Source: Pterobdella sp. o SKG-2022 (Eukaryota > Annelida > Clitellata > Hirudinida > Piscicolidae). Taken from it: a stretch of 64,000 bases of DNA. The position numbers were made by a program, and so were the translations under genes. The notes beneath the pieces are model-generated. The model saw nothing but the letters and a program-made list of their open reading frames with translations. It was not told where the DNA came from and searched no databases. Numbering within the stretch: position 1 is the stretch's first letter; each line of letters opens with the position of its first letter. Shown piece after piece: positions 33,038-42,988 of the stretch. The stretch lies in the NCBI GenBank assembly GCA_964035795.1, contig OZ038321.1, forward strand, positions 12,496,208 through 12,560,207, in the 5' to 3' direction.

Positions 33038-36000
33038 TTTTGTGTTTGTACCGATGTTTCGAATTTAAAGGTTATTTGTTTTCAAAATACTTCTATGAAC
33101 TGAGGTTGCTGCTATATTAGTCACAGTTTTTCTTCATAACTTTTGCAGTGAGCTTACTTCCTAATGTGCTTGATTCTGGTTTTCCTATAATTAGTTCCTA
33201 AGGCTTGTTTTTAAACAGAATTTCAGTTTGAAATTTTAGTCATCTCTTGAGCCTTTTTCAAGTTTTCTTTAAAGCAAAAACTTCAATTTGTTTTGTAAAT
33301 TATTATTTTTATTATGGCTTTAATATCATTACTATATTTTCAGAAATTTTAAAAGAAATAACTTCAAGGTAAATTTGAAACTTCAAATAATTTTTAAAAT
33401 TTTTAGTCATACATCGCCCAGAAGTATTTACCAGAATAAAAGTTTTGTTTGAGAATTATACTCTCTAATAATTGAGATATTTTGCAAACTAGCTTTTTAA
33501 CAAAAATTGAATTTGAAGAAGGAAAAAAGGCGTGAGGCAGACCAAAAAAGCATGATCTCGAATGCCTATGCACGAAAAAAATAAGTTAGGCTATAGAAAT
33601 TGAATGCATTGTGTGCAAACCCAAATAGCACACACACTGTGCAGAGTTGAAAGGACTATCCAAAAAAATCAGTCGATACTTTAGTTGAATGGAAATGTCT
33701 CAAATGCTTCATGTTTCCATTTAAGGAAGAAAACAGAGTAATATAAGAAGAATAATAAGAGAAGAACTGAAAACATTGAACCCATTACTAAAAAGGATGA
33801 AGAAAAGCATGCAAGAAGCAAAAAAATATGCTCAAGCAACAAAATCCAATTTTACTGCTGAAGCATCTGTTAAGATGATTAAAAATGTCAAACAAATACT
33901 ACATTGTGACAATTTTGAGAGAAACAAAAGAGAGTGCAATCTCATTGTTAAAGGAGTTGCAGATATGAAAGAGGAAAACAAGGAAACTAGAGAAAAACAG
34001 CTCATACTCTTTTGTACTGAATCTCAAAATTGATAGAAATCACAGTGATAATCTGTTCAAAATTAGAAAAACATAGATAGACAATACTGTTCAACAATTG
34101 CTTGCAAAAGGGAGACTTACCCACTACTTGGAAAAAAGCAGCAGTTAGTTCCTTGTTCATAAAAGGAAACAAATCCAATCCCAACAATTATCGACCAGTA
34201 TCTTTTACTTGTATCATATATAAAATCCTTAAAAAAATCATTAGACTCTATCTCACTTCATTTCTTATTAATAAAATTTCGATTCATCAAAATGGTTTCA
34301 TAAACAAAAGATCTTGCTTAACAAATCTCTTTGACAGCACTGACTCTGCAATGACATTACTAGAACATAATTACCCCGTAGGTATTTTTTATTTGGACTT
34401 CAATAAGGCATTCGATAAATTCCCTCACAAGCGATTATTAAAAAATTAGAAGCCTACGGAATTAGCCATCAAATGCCTAAATTCATTTTAGCATTTTTGA
34501 AAGATAAAAAAATGTATGTTTCAGTCAATGTTTGCAAATCAAAGAAAAGGGTCATAAAATCTGAAGTAACTAAAAGATCTGTTTTGGCACCACTATTATT
34601 TGCTATCTACATCAATGAACTGCCCAACGGAATATCCAATGCAACAAAACTCTTTGCAGAGGGTCTCAAGTTGATTGCAAATGCCAAAGATCACCGTTCG
34701 ATTGAGAAAAACTTGAGAACCCTTGAAACATGGCAAAAAAGCTGGCTACTCCCATTTAATATCGAAAAATGCAAACTACTTCATCTCAATTACAATAATA
34801 ACCCTTATAACAACAGTCATACATTCAATCACCATAACATTAATGATAGCGATGAAAAAATAGACCAAGACTTTTTCCTAACAATAATTCAAACTGGAAG
34901 AATAACAGACTATCTTATATCTAAAACTAACAAAATTATAGGATGGGTTACCAGAAATCTACTTACTAGAGAAAAAACTACAATGAATGAATGAAAAAAA
35001 AACCTATAATCTATAAAACATTAATAAGACCTCATCTAGAATATTGCGTACAAATCTGGAATCCTCCAGCCTTTCATGGTAACTGGCGTATGATAATAAA
35101 AATAGAAAATGTTCAGCAAAAATTTACAAAAAAACTAACAGAAATAAAATCCTTAACATATAGTGAACAACTGAAAGTGTTAAGATTAACAACTATGGCG
35201 GAGAGGCGTATTAGAGGAGACTTAATAAAAGTATATAAGATAATTAATAGTTACTCAGATGTAAGACCTGACATACTAAACGTAAGCAATAACAGAAATA
35301 ATCTATTATCGTGATAAAATTAAATTTCATATATAACAAACGATGAGAGTATTTTTATGTAAAAACAATAGATCATAATTCTTTCAAACATGTAAATTTT
35401 TCATGCATTAGTTTGAAGCTTTTTTTTGAAATATATATAAAATTTAATTTTATCTAAAAAATTTTGCATACAAAAAAGAAAAATCTATTATCTAAATTCA
35501 CTTTTATGAGCAGCAATAATAATGATTTAACCAAAGTATTCAACCATTGTTCCCAGAGAGAGAGAAAGTAATAAGCTACTGAAATGTATTACCAATAAAA
35601 ATTAAGAAGTCAAAATCAGTTTTAAAATTTAAAAATACCTAGAATCCAACAAAACGGAAAACAAGGCGTCAATCAAATAAAACTACTACTAAAGTGTTTC
35701 AACTAAGTTGTTACAAAAAATGGAGAATGAATGCTACATGAACAATAGAGCAAAATATTTTAATTACATATAAAAAACTGTAGAAACTGACTCAATTTAA
35801 ATGAATTTATTTGTTATGGTGTTTAAGCCATTATATTTGATTTGACTTAGAATATATAAAAGAAAAACTTTTCGTTCCAGTCAAAGTCCGGAATTCTTAA
35901 CTATACCTTCTGATACAGGTGGCTTCGAGTATATTTTTCATTTTTTCTAAAAAACAAAAAATTTTAAAAATTTGAGAATGTTATAGAACTTATATAGAAG

Positions 36001-37588
36001 TAGTTTGATTTTTAAATTTTCATAAATTTGAGAATTTATTAACATTAAACATTAAAAAAATTATAATGAAAAAATCGTTTTTTTGATGAAGCCATTCATA
36101 AAAACAATTGAAAATGCATAAAAGTTAATTTTGGAACTCTCCAAATGAACTTGTGCTAGTTCAATCATTGAAATAATTAAACGGATTATTTAGAAATATT
36201 GAATCATTTAGTTATAATACAAAAAAAATATGATATAAACGACAAGCTCCTATGGAGTTTTCAAACCACAATTAAATTTTTTAAATTTAAATTGTTTCAC
36301 ACTTCAGTATCTATTGTGGAAGTAAAATCCAAAAAAAAATCGAAAGAAGAGTAAGTGCATTTCTTGAATATGTGCTGACCATCGGTCACTTCATAAAATT
36401 TTTATAATTTACTTATTGATACAAATCACCTGATTTGAAATCAAAAAGTTTTGAGAATTTCATGATTTTAAATAATAAAGTTAAATTTCATATGAACGTC
36501 AAATATACAATTTTAGAATGATTCGATATTTTTATGCTGCTATATAAACGTAAAATGACATAAAACTTCAAAATTAAAAAATAATGATTTTTTATTAATA
36601 ACATTTTTATAATACGCAGTTCACAAACATACTTTGCTTAGAAAATGAAAAATTTACAAATTATTTTAAACAAAGAAGTTTATACTTTTGAGTTTCGAGG
36701 CAATTCTAAAAAGTATGTTATAAGCGTTGATTGATTGGGAAAATTTCAGTCATGGGGCTTATTGAAAAATATAAAGACTTGAAAACAAGCTTGGAAAAAC
36801 TTTGCTGCTCTTTTTGCAAACCCATTTTTTTCTGCTCCAAAAAAACGGTGGCGTATTCAGAGGCTCAGGTAGTATGGAGGCTGGCAGTGTGCAAAAGTCC
36901 CGTCTCAGTTGTGCGGTATTGACGGTAAACTGTAGAAAAGGAGTAATGTAGTACAAATCTAAAATTTGTAAAATAAACTGCTGAAGGCGTTCACAAAGTT
37001 GATAGTTTTTGGTGAAATAAGAACGGGGCTCATGTTAAATGGAATGGGTTTTCAATAAGCATTTTTTTCCAACAACCAAATGTATAATAATCAAAAAATA
37101 CCCTGTTTAATTTTAAAAATTTACAGATCAAGAAAAAGTGAATCAGTATCGATACCAAAAAAAAAGAAATCAAAAAAAAGTTAGTTTGAATGGCAGCCGT
37201 GAATTTATTAAAAATGAAAAAAATTCTAAACTTTTTCAAGATTTTTTTGCGAATTTTTACATAACGTGAATTTTTGTACTTGAACGAACTTTCCATGTTT
37301 ATGATTTTTTTAAAATTAAAATTATTTTCGAATAAGAACATAAAAATTATAGGTTCACTTCAACCTGTAACACCATCCGTTGAGATAATCATCGATAAAC
37401 CCAGCGATTCAGGTAGTTCAATCTGTTATGAAGTATATAAATGGCATTTTTAGTAATTTTATCTTATAGATAACTCAAAAAAATTCAAGATTGGGAACAA
37501 AAAACTTTTCTTGCTATATTTTTTATGCATTGAAAACAATTATAATAATATTAATAAAAGATCTTTTATAAAAATGGCCGCTGTATAA
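33038..37588 (+). CDS. Candidate spliced gene 3: Lys/Ser-rich protein from micro-exons
   Basis: Phase-compatible GT-AG exons: 33,038-33,070 (LCLYRCFEFK); 33,149-33,178 (SLLPNVLDS); 33,344-33,368 (ILKEITS); 35,881-35,918 (QSPEFLTIPSDT); 36,308-36,350 (SIVEVKSKKKSKE, donor GTAAGT); 37,127-37,179 (SRKSESVSIPKKKKSKKK); 37,353-37,412 (SLQPVTPSVEIIIDKPSDS); 37,470-37,588 (NSKKFKIGNKKLF..., stop TAA). Every join restores an open codon with no stop across about 400 nt. Introns: 78, 165, 2,512, 389, 776, 173 and 57 nt. A LINE fills the 2.5-kb intron and a LINE fragment the 776-nt one, so no transposon overlaps an exon. Product unknown; basic and probably disordered. The final exon could end earlier than 37,588. 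A start codon was not found, and it may continue from gene 2. Confidence 0.5.
33776..34033 (+). pseudogene. ORF1 remnant of LINE B
   Basis: 85 codons. NFERNKRECNLIVKGVADMKEEN resembles the RRM-like part of CR1/Jockey-type ORF1 proteins (RxxNLIVxGV, cut short). It follows the PHD-like finger and precedes the RT. No intact nucleic-acid-binding domain can be claimed. Confidence 0.5.
34102..34994 (+). pseudogene. Reverse transcriptase of LINE B, two frames, catalytic box lost
   Basis: Frame one (34,102-34,449): PTTWKKAAVSSLFIKGNKS and NNYRPVSF in the first 35 residues, QNGFINKRSC near 62, FYLDFNKAFDK near 95, closing at a stop after LLKN. Frame two (34,473-34,994): GVPQGSVLGP of relatives is TKRSVLAP here; KLFAEGLKLI replaces KLFADDTKLI, removing both catalytic aspartates' box. 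FNIEKCKLLHL follows as in relatives. Confidence 0.85.
35476..35880. other. End of LINE B and intron tail of gene 3
   Basis: 35,520-35,700 still reads as LINE C-terminus in mixed frames (NHCSQRE, WNVLPIK-like). The last 60 bases form a T-rich acceptor ending TTCGTTCCAG at 35,880. Confidence 0.4.
36745..37025 (-). mobile_element. Family A LINE fragment (linker)
   Basis: Minus strand. LPASILPEPLNTPPFFW then KSSKVFPSLFSS resembles the WKTANSIL...F-rich linker of copies A4 and A6. Plus-strand text CTGCTGAAGGCGTTCACAAAG near 36,980 parallels CAACTGAAGGTGCTTACAAG near 5,030 in copy A1. Inside an intron of gene 3. Confidence 0.5.
37127..37179 (+). other. Candidate Lys-run exon, copy 4 (gene 3)
   Basis: After ATTTACAG and before GTTAGT. 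Reads SRKSESVSIPKKKKSKKK with the same entry and exit phases as the Lys-run exons of gene 2. Confidence 0.5.
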
Positions 37589-37749
37589 ACAAGTGACCAG
37601 CAATTAAAGAGCTATAAATAGATCTAACAACAAAGAAAGTATAACAATCTAAAAACAATTATAACCCTTAAAAAAAATAATAAATAATTAAAATGAGAAA
37701 TAATAAAATTATAAATAAGTGAAATAATAAAATATTAATAATTAAAAAA

Positions 37750-38535
37750 TTGAAAAACATTATAAAATCAAACCAAACTCACAAGCAAACAAAACAACAA
37801 ACGACCTTCAAAAATTTCAAAAAATCAGATATCAATAAAATGAAAGAATCCCGCATCGTTCTTCCCGCGGTCAAACAAGGGACGCGACCTTCAGTAAATG
37901 ATCAGATTGAGGTCGAAAAATTCGTTGATAGATCGAACTCTTCTCAAAATGAAAACCTTAGTAGGTCCCAGAACGGGATTTTACCCACTTCTGGCCACTC
38001 AGGTTCACCAACGATTCATTCCAGGGAAAAAAGAAATAAATGGACTAGGAAGGAGTATAAGGAAGTTATCTATTGTTTTTACTATACTCTAAAAAACCCA
38101 ATTTCTAGTAACAATACTAATGATACCTACATAATATGGTGCCAACGCAATAATGAAAGCAACGAGGTGAAAAACATGGATGCAAATAAATTAGCGAATC
38201 AAAGAAGATACATCATTCGCAATAAAAAACTGACTGAAATAGCTTTAGAACAAATTAAAGAACAGGTTATAAATGCTACCCAGAAAGAAAATAATAACGA
38301 TAATAATAATAAATACGATAATGATAATAAAAATCGAAATAATAGTAAGGATAATAATAATAATAATGATAATAATAATAATAATAATAATAACAATAAT
38401 AATAATAATAATAATATTTATAATAATAATAATAAATCAAAAAGCTCTTGCCATCACCACGTCACAACACCCTCTTCTTGTCGCTTTTATAGACAACAAG
38501 TGCGACTCAAGATGGGAAGTACAGCTTGGGAATGA
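37750..38535 (+). pseudogene. ORF1-like protein of an RTE-type LINE, with Asn run
   Basis: A 261-codon frame. Residues about 40-56 (GTRPSVNDQIEVEKFV) parallel GARPPTNHQVGIEKFA at the N-terminus of the RTE-like element at 44.2 kb. Residues about 96-170 (KWTRKEYKEVIYCFYYTL ... QRRYIIRNKKLTEIALEQI) resemble the small N-terminal ORF found 5' of RTE-like LINEs in cnidarians, from memory. From about residue 180 it runs into an AAT microsatellite encoding Asn. No endonuclease of its own follows; a family A endonuclease begins instead, so this is a 5' fragment or chimera. Confidence 0.45.
38290..38434. repeat. (AAT)n microsatellite, impure
   Basis: AAT/AAC/GAT triplets, encoding an Asn run on plus and Leu runs on minus. 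May be the tail or an internal repeat of the preceding LINE fragment. Confidence 0.85.
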
Positions 38536-40167
38536 CGGTCAGCCTTTCATCCTAAAGTCCACAATGTACCTTTGTCTACTAAATTCGCTCTCCTCAATCG
38601 TAGGTCTACTCGTAGTAAATCTTTTTTTATACTCGATACTATCCTTTCTCTTAAACTTGACATTATTGCTTTGACGGAAACTTGGATTCCTGAAAACGCT
38701 GACAATGTCACAAAATATGACATTGTGCCTCATGGCTTTCATGTTTTGAACTCACACCGACCTATTGATAAACGAGATGGAGGTATTTCTTTAATTTCCA
38801 GAAATTAGATTAGATGCCATTAAATCTCCGTCCCACTCTTCTTTTGAATCATTAACAGCCAAAGTGTCTTTTTTGTCACACTGTTTCTATCGGTGATCTA
38901 CCGTCCTCCAAACACAGGCAATTTTATCTGCGAGCTCACGTCTCATCTCTATTTCCTTTATTCTCTTTCTTCAAATTTTATATTGGCTGGTGATTTCAAC
39001 ACTCCAAATTGTACGTCTCATGACAACCCGCTGAGTGCTCTTTTACGTTAACTCAAGCTGGTCCAGCACATAGACTTTCCCACTCACAGACTTGGTAACA
39101 TCCTTGACCTCATCATTACTCCAAAACCTAACAGTCAGCTCATACAAGAAATCGGCAAAAAAACTTTTGACTCCGATCACTATCTTATTTTATGCAGTCT
39201 CAATCTCACTCCTCCTCCCCTTACCCCTCGCATTGTACTTTCCCGCTCTTTTGAAAACTTTGATGATGCTGTCTTCGAGAAAGATCTCAGACATATCCAT
39301 AATACACTAACTAACTTTTCTGATGTTCCAGTTGAAGAGTTTCTTACAACAATGAACAACTCTTTTCAATCACTTATCGACCACCATGCCCCTTTTTGCA
39401 CCCACATCTTTCGCTCCAGCAGTCACTCCTATCACAAGCTATCCACTGACGCCATTGCCGCCAAAAAAAAAAAAACAAAAACTTGAGAGAAAAGTTTCCT
39501 TATTGTTAAGGTCATCCAAGCCTGTTCCAGCCAGTCTTCTTGCTGCCCTCAAGGAATCTCGTAAGACTGTTCGCGCTCTTATCTTTAAATCCCGTGCTGA
39601 TTATTGTAACAACATGCTTGCATCTGTCAAACCAAACTCGAAAGTTTTTTGGAAAACTGCCAACTCCATCCTTCTCCGCCACGCAGCTCTTCAGAAGCTA
39701 TCAATCTTGTGAATACCTTTAGTAGCTTTTTAAAAGAGAAAATCGCTCTTATTCACAAATCTATGCCAACGTCCATTTCGCGCTGCACAGACCCTATTCT
39801 ACCAGACAATCGAACAACATTCTCTTATTTTTCATTTGTCAGTATTGAAGAAGTGAGTAGGCTAATTTGCTCTTTACTCAACAAATCTTCTCCGTTAGAC
39901 TTAATCCCCACATCCACTTTAAAATGCTTTTCTCACCTCTGCTCCAATAATTTCCAAACTTACCAACTTGTCATTTTCACAAGCAATATTCCCCGCCTCC
40001 TTCAAAACAGCACAAGTTCTCCCTTTGTTTAAGAAAGGCAATTTTGACCCTAACATTCCTTCGAACTACCGCCCTATTTCTAACTCGAGCACCATTTCAA
40101 AAATTATCGAAAGACTCGTTCTTTCCAGAATAACTTTTTACACCAACAACCTTGAATTCTCTGACTT
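38450..40167 (+). mobile_element. CR1/L2-like LINE, family A copy A6 (endonuclease and RT start)
   Basis: Plus strand, the clearest family A copy. LLVAFIDNKCDSRWEVQLGN (38,475), endonuclease frame 38,572-38,808 (DIIALTETWIPENADNVTKY, HGFHVLNSH, GGISLISRN), NTPNC region at 39,000, FPTHRLGNILDLIITPKPN (39,075), FENFDDAVFEKDL (39,255), linker 39,480-39,690 (SKVFWKTANSILL), RT start SVEEVxRLI-like, SPLDLIPTSTLKCF (39,890) and NFDPNIPSNYRPISNSSTIS (40,045). Stops abruptly at about 40,167. About five frameshifts. Confidence 0.85.
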
Positions 40168-40740
40168 TTGAAAGCCAATCTGAGCTGCGCACCACATAAC
40201 CAAACCATCTCAACCTATGACAACGCAACACCGATTCTATGTTCTGCATGCCAAGTTTTGCATGCAATTTTTCTGCACTTATCCTGTTTTCAACCTTGGC
40301 TTTGCAAATCCATCGAATCATAGCCAAGTCATTGCGCTTCAATCGATTCAAGGAAGGTGTTGTTAGGCTCCAGGTTTCAGAAGAGTACAGCATCACAGCT
40401 CTAATGTACGTGTTGTAGATTTGATCTTTGTTTGTGAAAAGTAGATGGGGATTGGTGAGAAGTGGAAGAAGCTGACGAAAATTACTCCAAGCAGACTTGC
40501 GTCTGGTGATTGAAGAAAGTTCGTAGCCTCCTCCAGCAGAAATCATGTCACCAAGATAGCAGAAGTCAGTAACAACTTCCAACTTGTCATTACCCATTTG
40601 AACTTCAGTTATTTTTCTACCATCCACTGGTCGTGCAGTACCCAGACAACGAGCCCATCAGAATGATGGATCTCTCTTCAAACCACTGCTTATACCACAA
40701 CACTTCTTATGCACCCAATTTTTACAACCTTTACAAAAAA
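40168..40740 (-). mobile_element. LINE C-terminal fragment (GTARP/SAGGG family)
   Basis: Minus strand. WVHKKCCGISSGLKRDPSF then ARCLGTARPVDGRK (40,735-40,615), then frame 40,627: KLEVVTDFCYLGDMISAGGG, FRQLLPLLTNPHL, AVMLYSSETWSL, LKRNDLAMIRWIC and RLRWFGYVVRSS. These peptides mark the post-RT half of a LINE family I know from cnidarian genomes. It ends at 40,168 exactly where family A copy A6 (opposite strand) ends. Confidence 0.8.
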
Positions 40741-40854
40741 TTGAATTACAGCCTACACCATTAAAAATAATAATAATAATAATAATTATAATAATAGCAA
40801 CAACAATCAGAAAAAAAAGAAGAGAAAAAAAAAATGATCAAAAGGGGCTATGCA
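40741..40854. other. Short AAT/AAC-rich spacer
   Basis: Includes about six AAT units at 40,768-40,795. Possibly a LINE tail. Confidence 0.5.
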
Positions 40855-41165
40855 CAAACAATTTACAGAACAAGTTAAAGATTTCACTTTGAAGAAAAGT
40901 TGGCAATGGCTCAAAAAAAGATGCCTAAAACGTCAAAAAGTCTGTTTATAGTAGCTCTAGACCAAGGTTTTTGGAACTTCCACAGAAAAATAAAAATCGA
41001 ATGCAGTAGAAATTCAGCTATGTGTCAGATGTGCAAAAAAAAAATGAAACCGTAACTCATTTAGTTAGCGAATGTAGCAAAATGGCACAAAAAGAATAAA
41101 AAAAAACACATGATAAAGTCGCAACAACGGTTCATTGTAGCTTCATAAAAACAAACAATTTTCCA
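40855..41165 (+). mobile_element. LINE C-terminal zinc-knuckle fragment
   Basis: Plus strand. LFIVALDQGFWNF (40,940), then SAMCQMCKKK and, after one frameshift, NETVTHLVSECSKMAQKE, a stop, KKTHDKVATTVH. C-x2-C...H-x4-C followed by AQKEYKxxHDxVA is the C-terminus of a widespread LINE family. Only this end remains. Confidence 0.75.
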
Positions 41166-41855
41166 ATTTTTTTTTAACAAGAAAACTTCTCTTTATTCAA
41201 CAAAAAGTTTGAAAAAGCATCATCATGTCAACCGCAGTCGAACTTCTATGAGGTGTTCTTCCAATACTCTCTATCGCTCATAGCTGTTTCTAAATCTTCT
41301 TTATCAAGATTAGTATCATCAGTTAGTTGGTTGATAAAATTTTGAGCTGGTCTTGCTCTAGTATTTTTACCACATCTTGCCCTCCATAGTATCAATTTGT
41401 GTATAACTTCTTTACTGCGAAAGCAATGTCCTGCGAAACTCACTCTCTGTGTTGCAATTGTATTGGTTGTCTTTGGTAAGTTGTTGTATAGTACATTATT
41501 GCTTATACATTGCTGCTATTTTGCATTATTCACAACTCTTAGCATTTTTGTATAGCATCGTTTAACTTTGTTTCTAACTTTTTGGTCAATGTCCAGGTAC
41601 TAGATCCATATAGTAGCACAGAGCTCATTGTAGTATGGAAAAATGCTAATTTCAAGTTTTTTGGCAGATATGAATTCCAGATAGTATTTAGTTTTTGTAG
41701 TGCAACCCTCCTTTACCGATTCTTACATCAACGTCTTTCTCGTTGGAATATATCCAGGATCCTAGATAGAGAAAATCGTTTGTGGGTTTTATGCATTTTT
41801 TGTTTATTATGGTGAGTTTTGAAGGATTTTGATTAAATGTCATATATTGTGTTTT

Positions 41856-42512
41856 TTACTTATTGATGTGAAGACCTATTAGTTTGGCCGCCATTTCTAC
41901 ATTATGCAACAGTTTTTCAGCTTTATCCACAGAGTCTGAAAGTAGAGCAATACCATCTGCGTAGTCTATGTCTGTTACCCATAGTGCTGGATGTCTCCTA
42001 CTTTTAGCTTTTTCGAGAGTAAAGCCACAATCATCTGAATTAGAGATTGCTGTCCTCATTGCATAATCTACTGCTATTATGAACAGGTAGGGTGCTAGTG
42101 TATCTCCCTGCAAAACTCCTGCATGAATTTGAAAAAAACTTGTATCACCATCTGGGGAAATAACTTTAGCGGTAGTGTTTTTATATAGAAGTGAAATTGC
42201 GTTTACAGTTTCAAGAGGAATGCCATATGCTTTTAGTATTTCCATTAATTTTCCTCTATGAATTGAATCAAAAGCTTTATGGAAATCTACAAAAATCATA
42301 ACTTCCGGTAGTGTTTTTGATTTGACTCTTTCGATTATTCTTCTCAGCGTGAGGATTTGAGCAAGAGTGGATCGACCAGGTCTGAAGCCATTTTGGTTTG
42401 TTCTCAACTTTTCGTCTAAAATTGGACGTTTTCTATTGAGCAACATTTTATTGTATATTTTGGATGCTGACGAAGATAGAGTTATTCTTCGATAATTACT
42501 GGCTATACTCAA
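41856..42512 (-). pseudogene. RTE-like reverse transcriptase, YADD changed to YADG
   Basis: 218 codons. SNYRRITLSSSASKIYNKML (residues 5-24), TNQNGFRPGRSTLAQI (38-53), IFVDFHKAFDSIHR (73-86, motif A with its Asp), AGVLQGDTLAPYLFI (131-145, motif B) and DIDYADGIALLSD (181-193). The catalytic YADD of motif C is YADG, so the second Asp is lost. The frame ends in the following helix; the rest continues in another frame. Confidence 0.9.
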
Positions 42513-42988
42513 GTCTCCCTTTTTTGGAACAGGTAAGATTTTACCTTGTAGTCAGCAGTTTGGTGCGTCACCAAGATATGTTTTGTTGCATACATTTAAT
42601 AGTTCTTCGTTCATACAGCCTGTTTTCCATGTTTCTATTGGTATACTTCGAGGTCAGTAGCTTTGTTATTTTGAAGACTTTATGGAAGCTTGAAGCTCGA
42701 TTGCAGTAAATTCACCAGTTTTAATTGGGACAGTATCAAATACTTTTGGTACAGGTTGATCATCTATCTTCGGTGATTGTCCGAGATGCTTTTGAAAGTG
42801 ATCTTTCCAAATAGCAAGACGTTCATCTGTGTTGCTTGCTTTGATTCGACCACGTTTTGGGCCTTTTCTTCTCGTCATTTCATTTACTGTATCTCATACT
42901 AGTCTATAATGGTGATTAATGTGCGCATCTTTGATTTCCTTTATTTTGCTTTGCACGTAATGTTTTTGTTCTTTATCATAAGCATGGT

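Larger units (their letters stand above)
19732..35475. repeat. Large direct duplication, copy 1 (portion matched in the window)
   Basis: Collinear with 48,256-64,000, starting at the shared TTGTTGTAGCCCTTGG. Offset is 28,524 up to about 19,915, then 28,525 after one extra T in copy 2. Differences noticed: 19,811 G/T, 19,818 G/A, 21,391 T/A, 22,476 G/A, 24,229 C/T, 27,573 T/C, 29,830 A/C, 30,202 C/A, 32,094 A/G, plus the single-base indel, roughly 0.06 percent. None falls in a proposed exon. If the event is a tandem duplication, the full unit is 19,732-48,255. Confidence 0.97.
33485..35760 (+). mobile_element. CR1-like LINE B with PHD-type finger in ORF1
   Basis: Plus strand. ORF1 remnant: ECIVCKPK, HTHCAELKGL, then EWKCLKCFMFP (33,600-33,720), fitting a C-x2-C...H-x2-C...W-x-C-x2-C PHD-like finger; next frame 33,776-34,033. 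The RT follows in three frames: 34,102-34,449 (NNYRPVSF, IHQNGFINKRSC, YLDFNKAFDKFPHKRLL), 34,473-34,994 (VLAPLLFAIYINELPNG, KLFAEGLKLI) and 34,991-35,314 (LIRPHLEYCVQIW, LTTMAERRIRGDLI). C-terminal WNVLP-like remnants reach about 35,700. The catalytic FADD box reads FAEG and most of the endonuclease is missing, so it is dead. It lies in the largest intron of gene 3. Confidence 0.85.

Noticed and set aside
38199..38396. Leu-rich minus-strand frame, and the Ile-rich plus frame at 38,273
   Set aside because: Other-frame readings of the AAT microsatellite.
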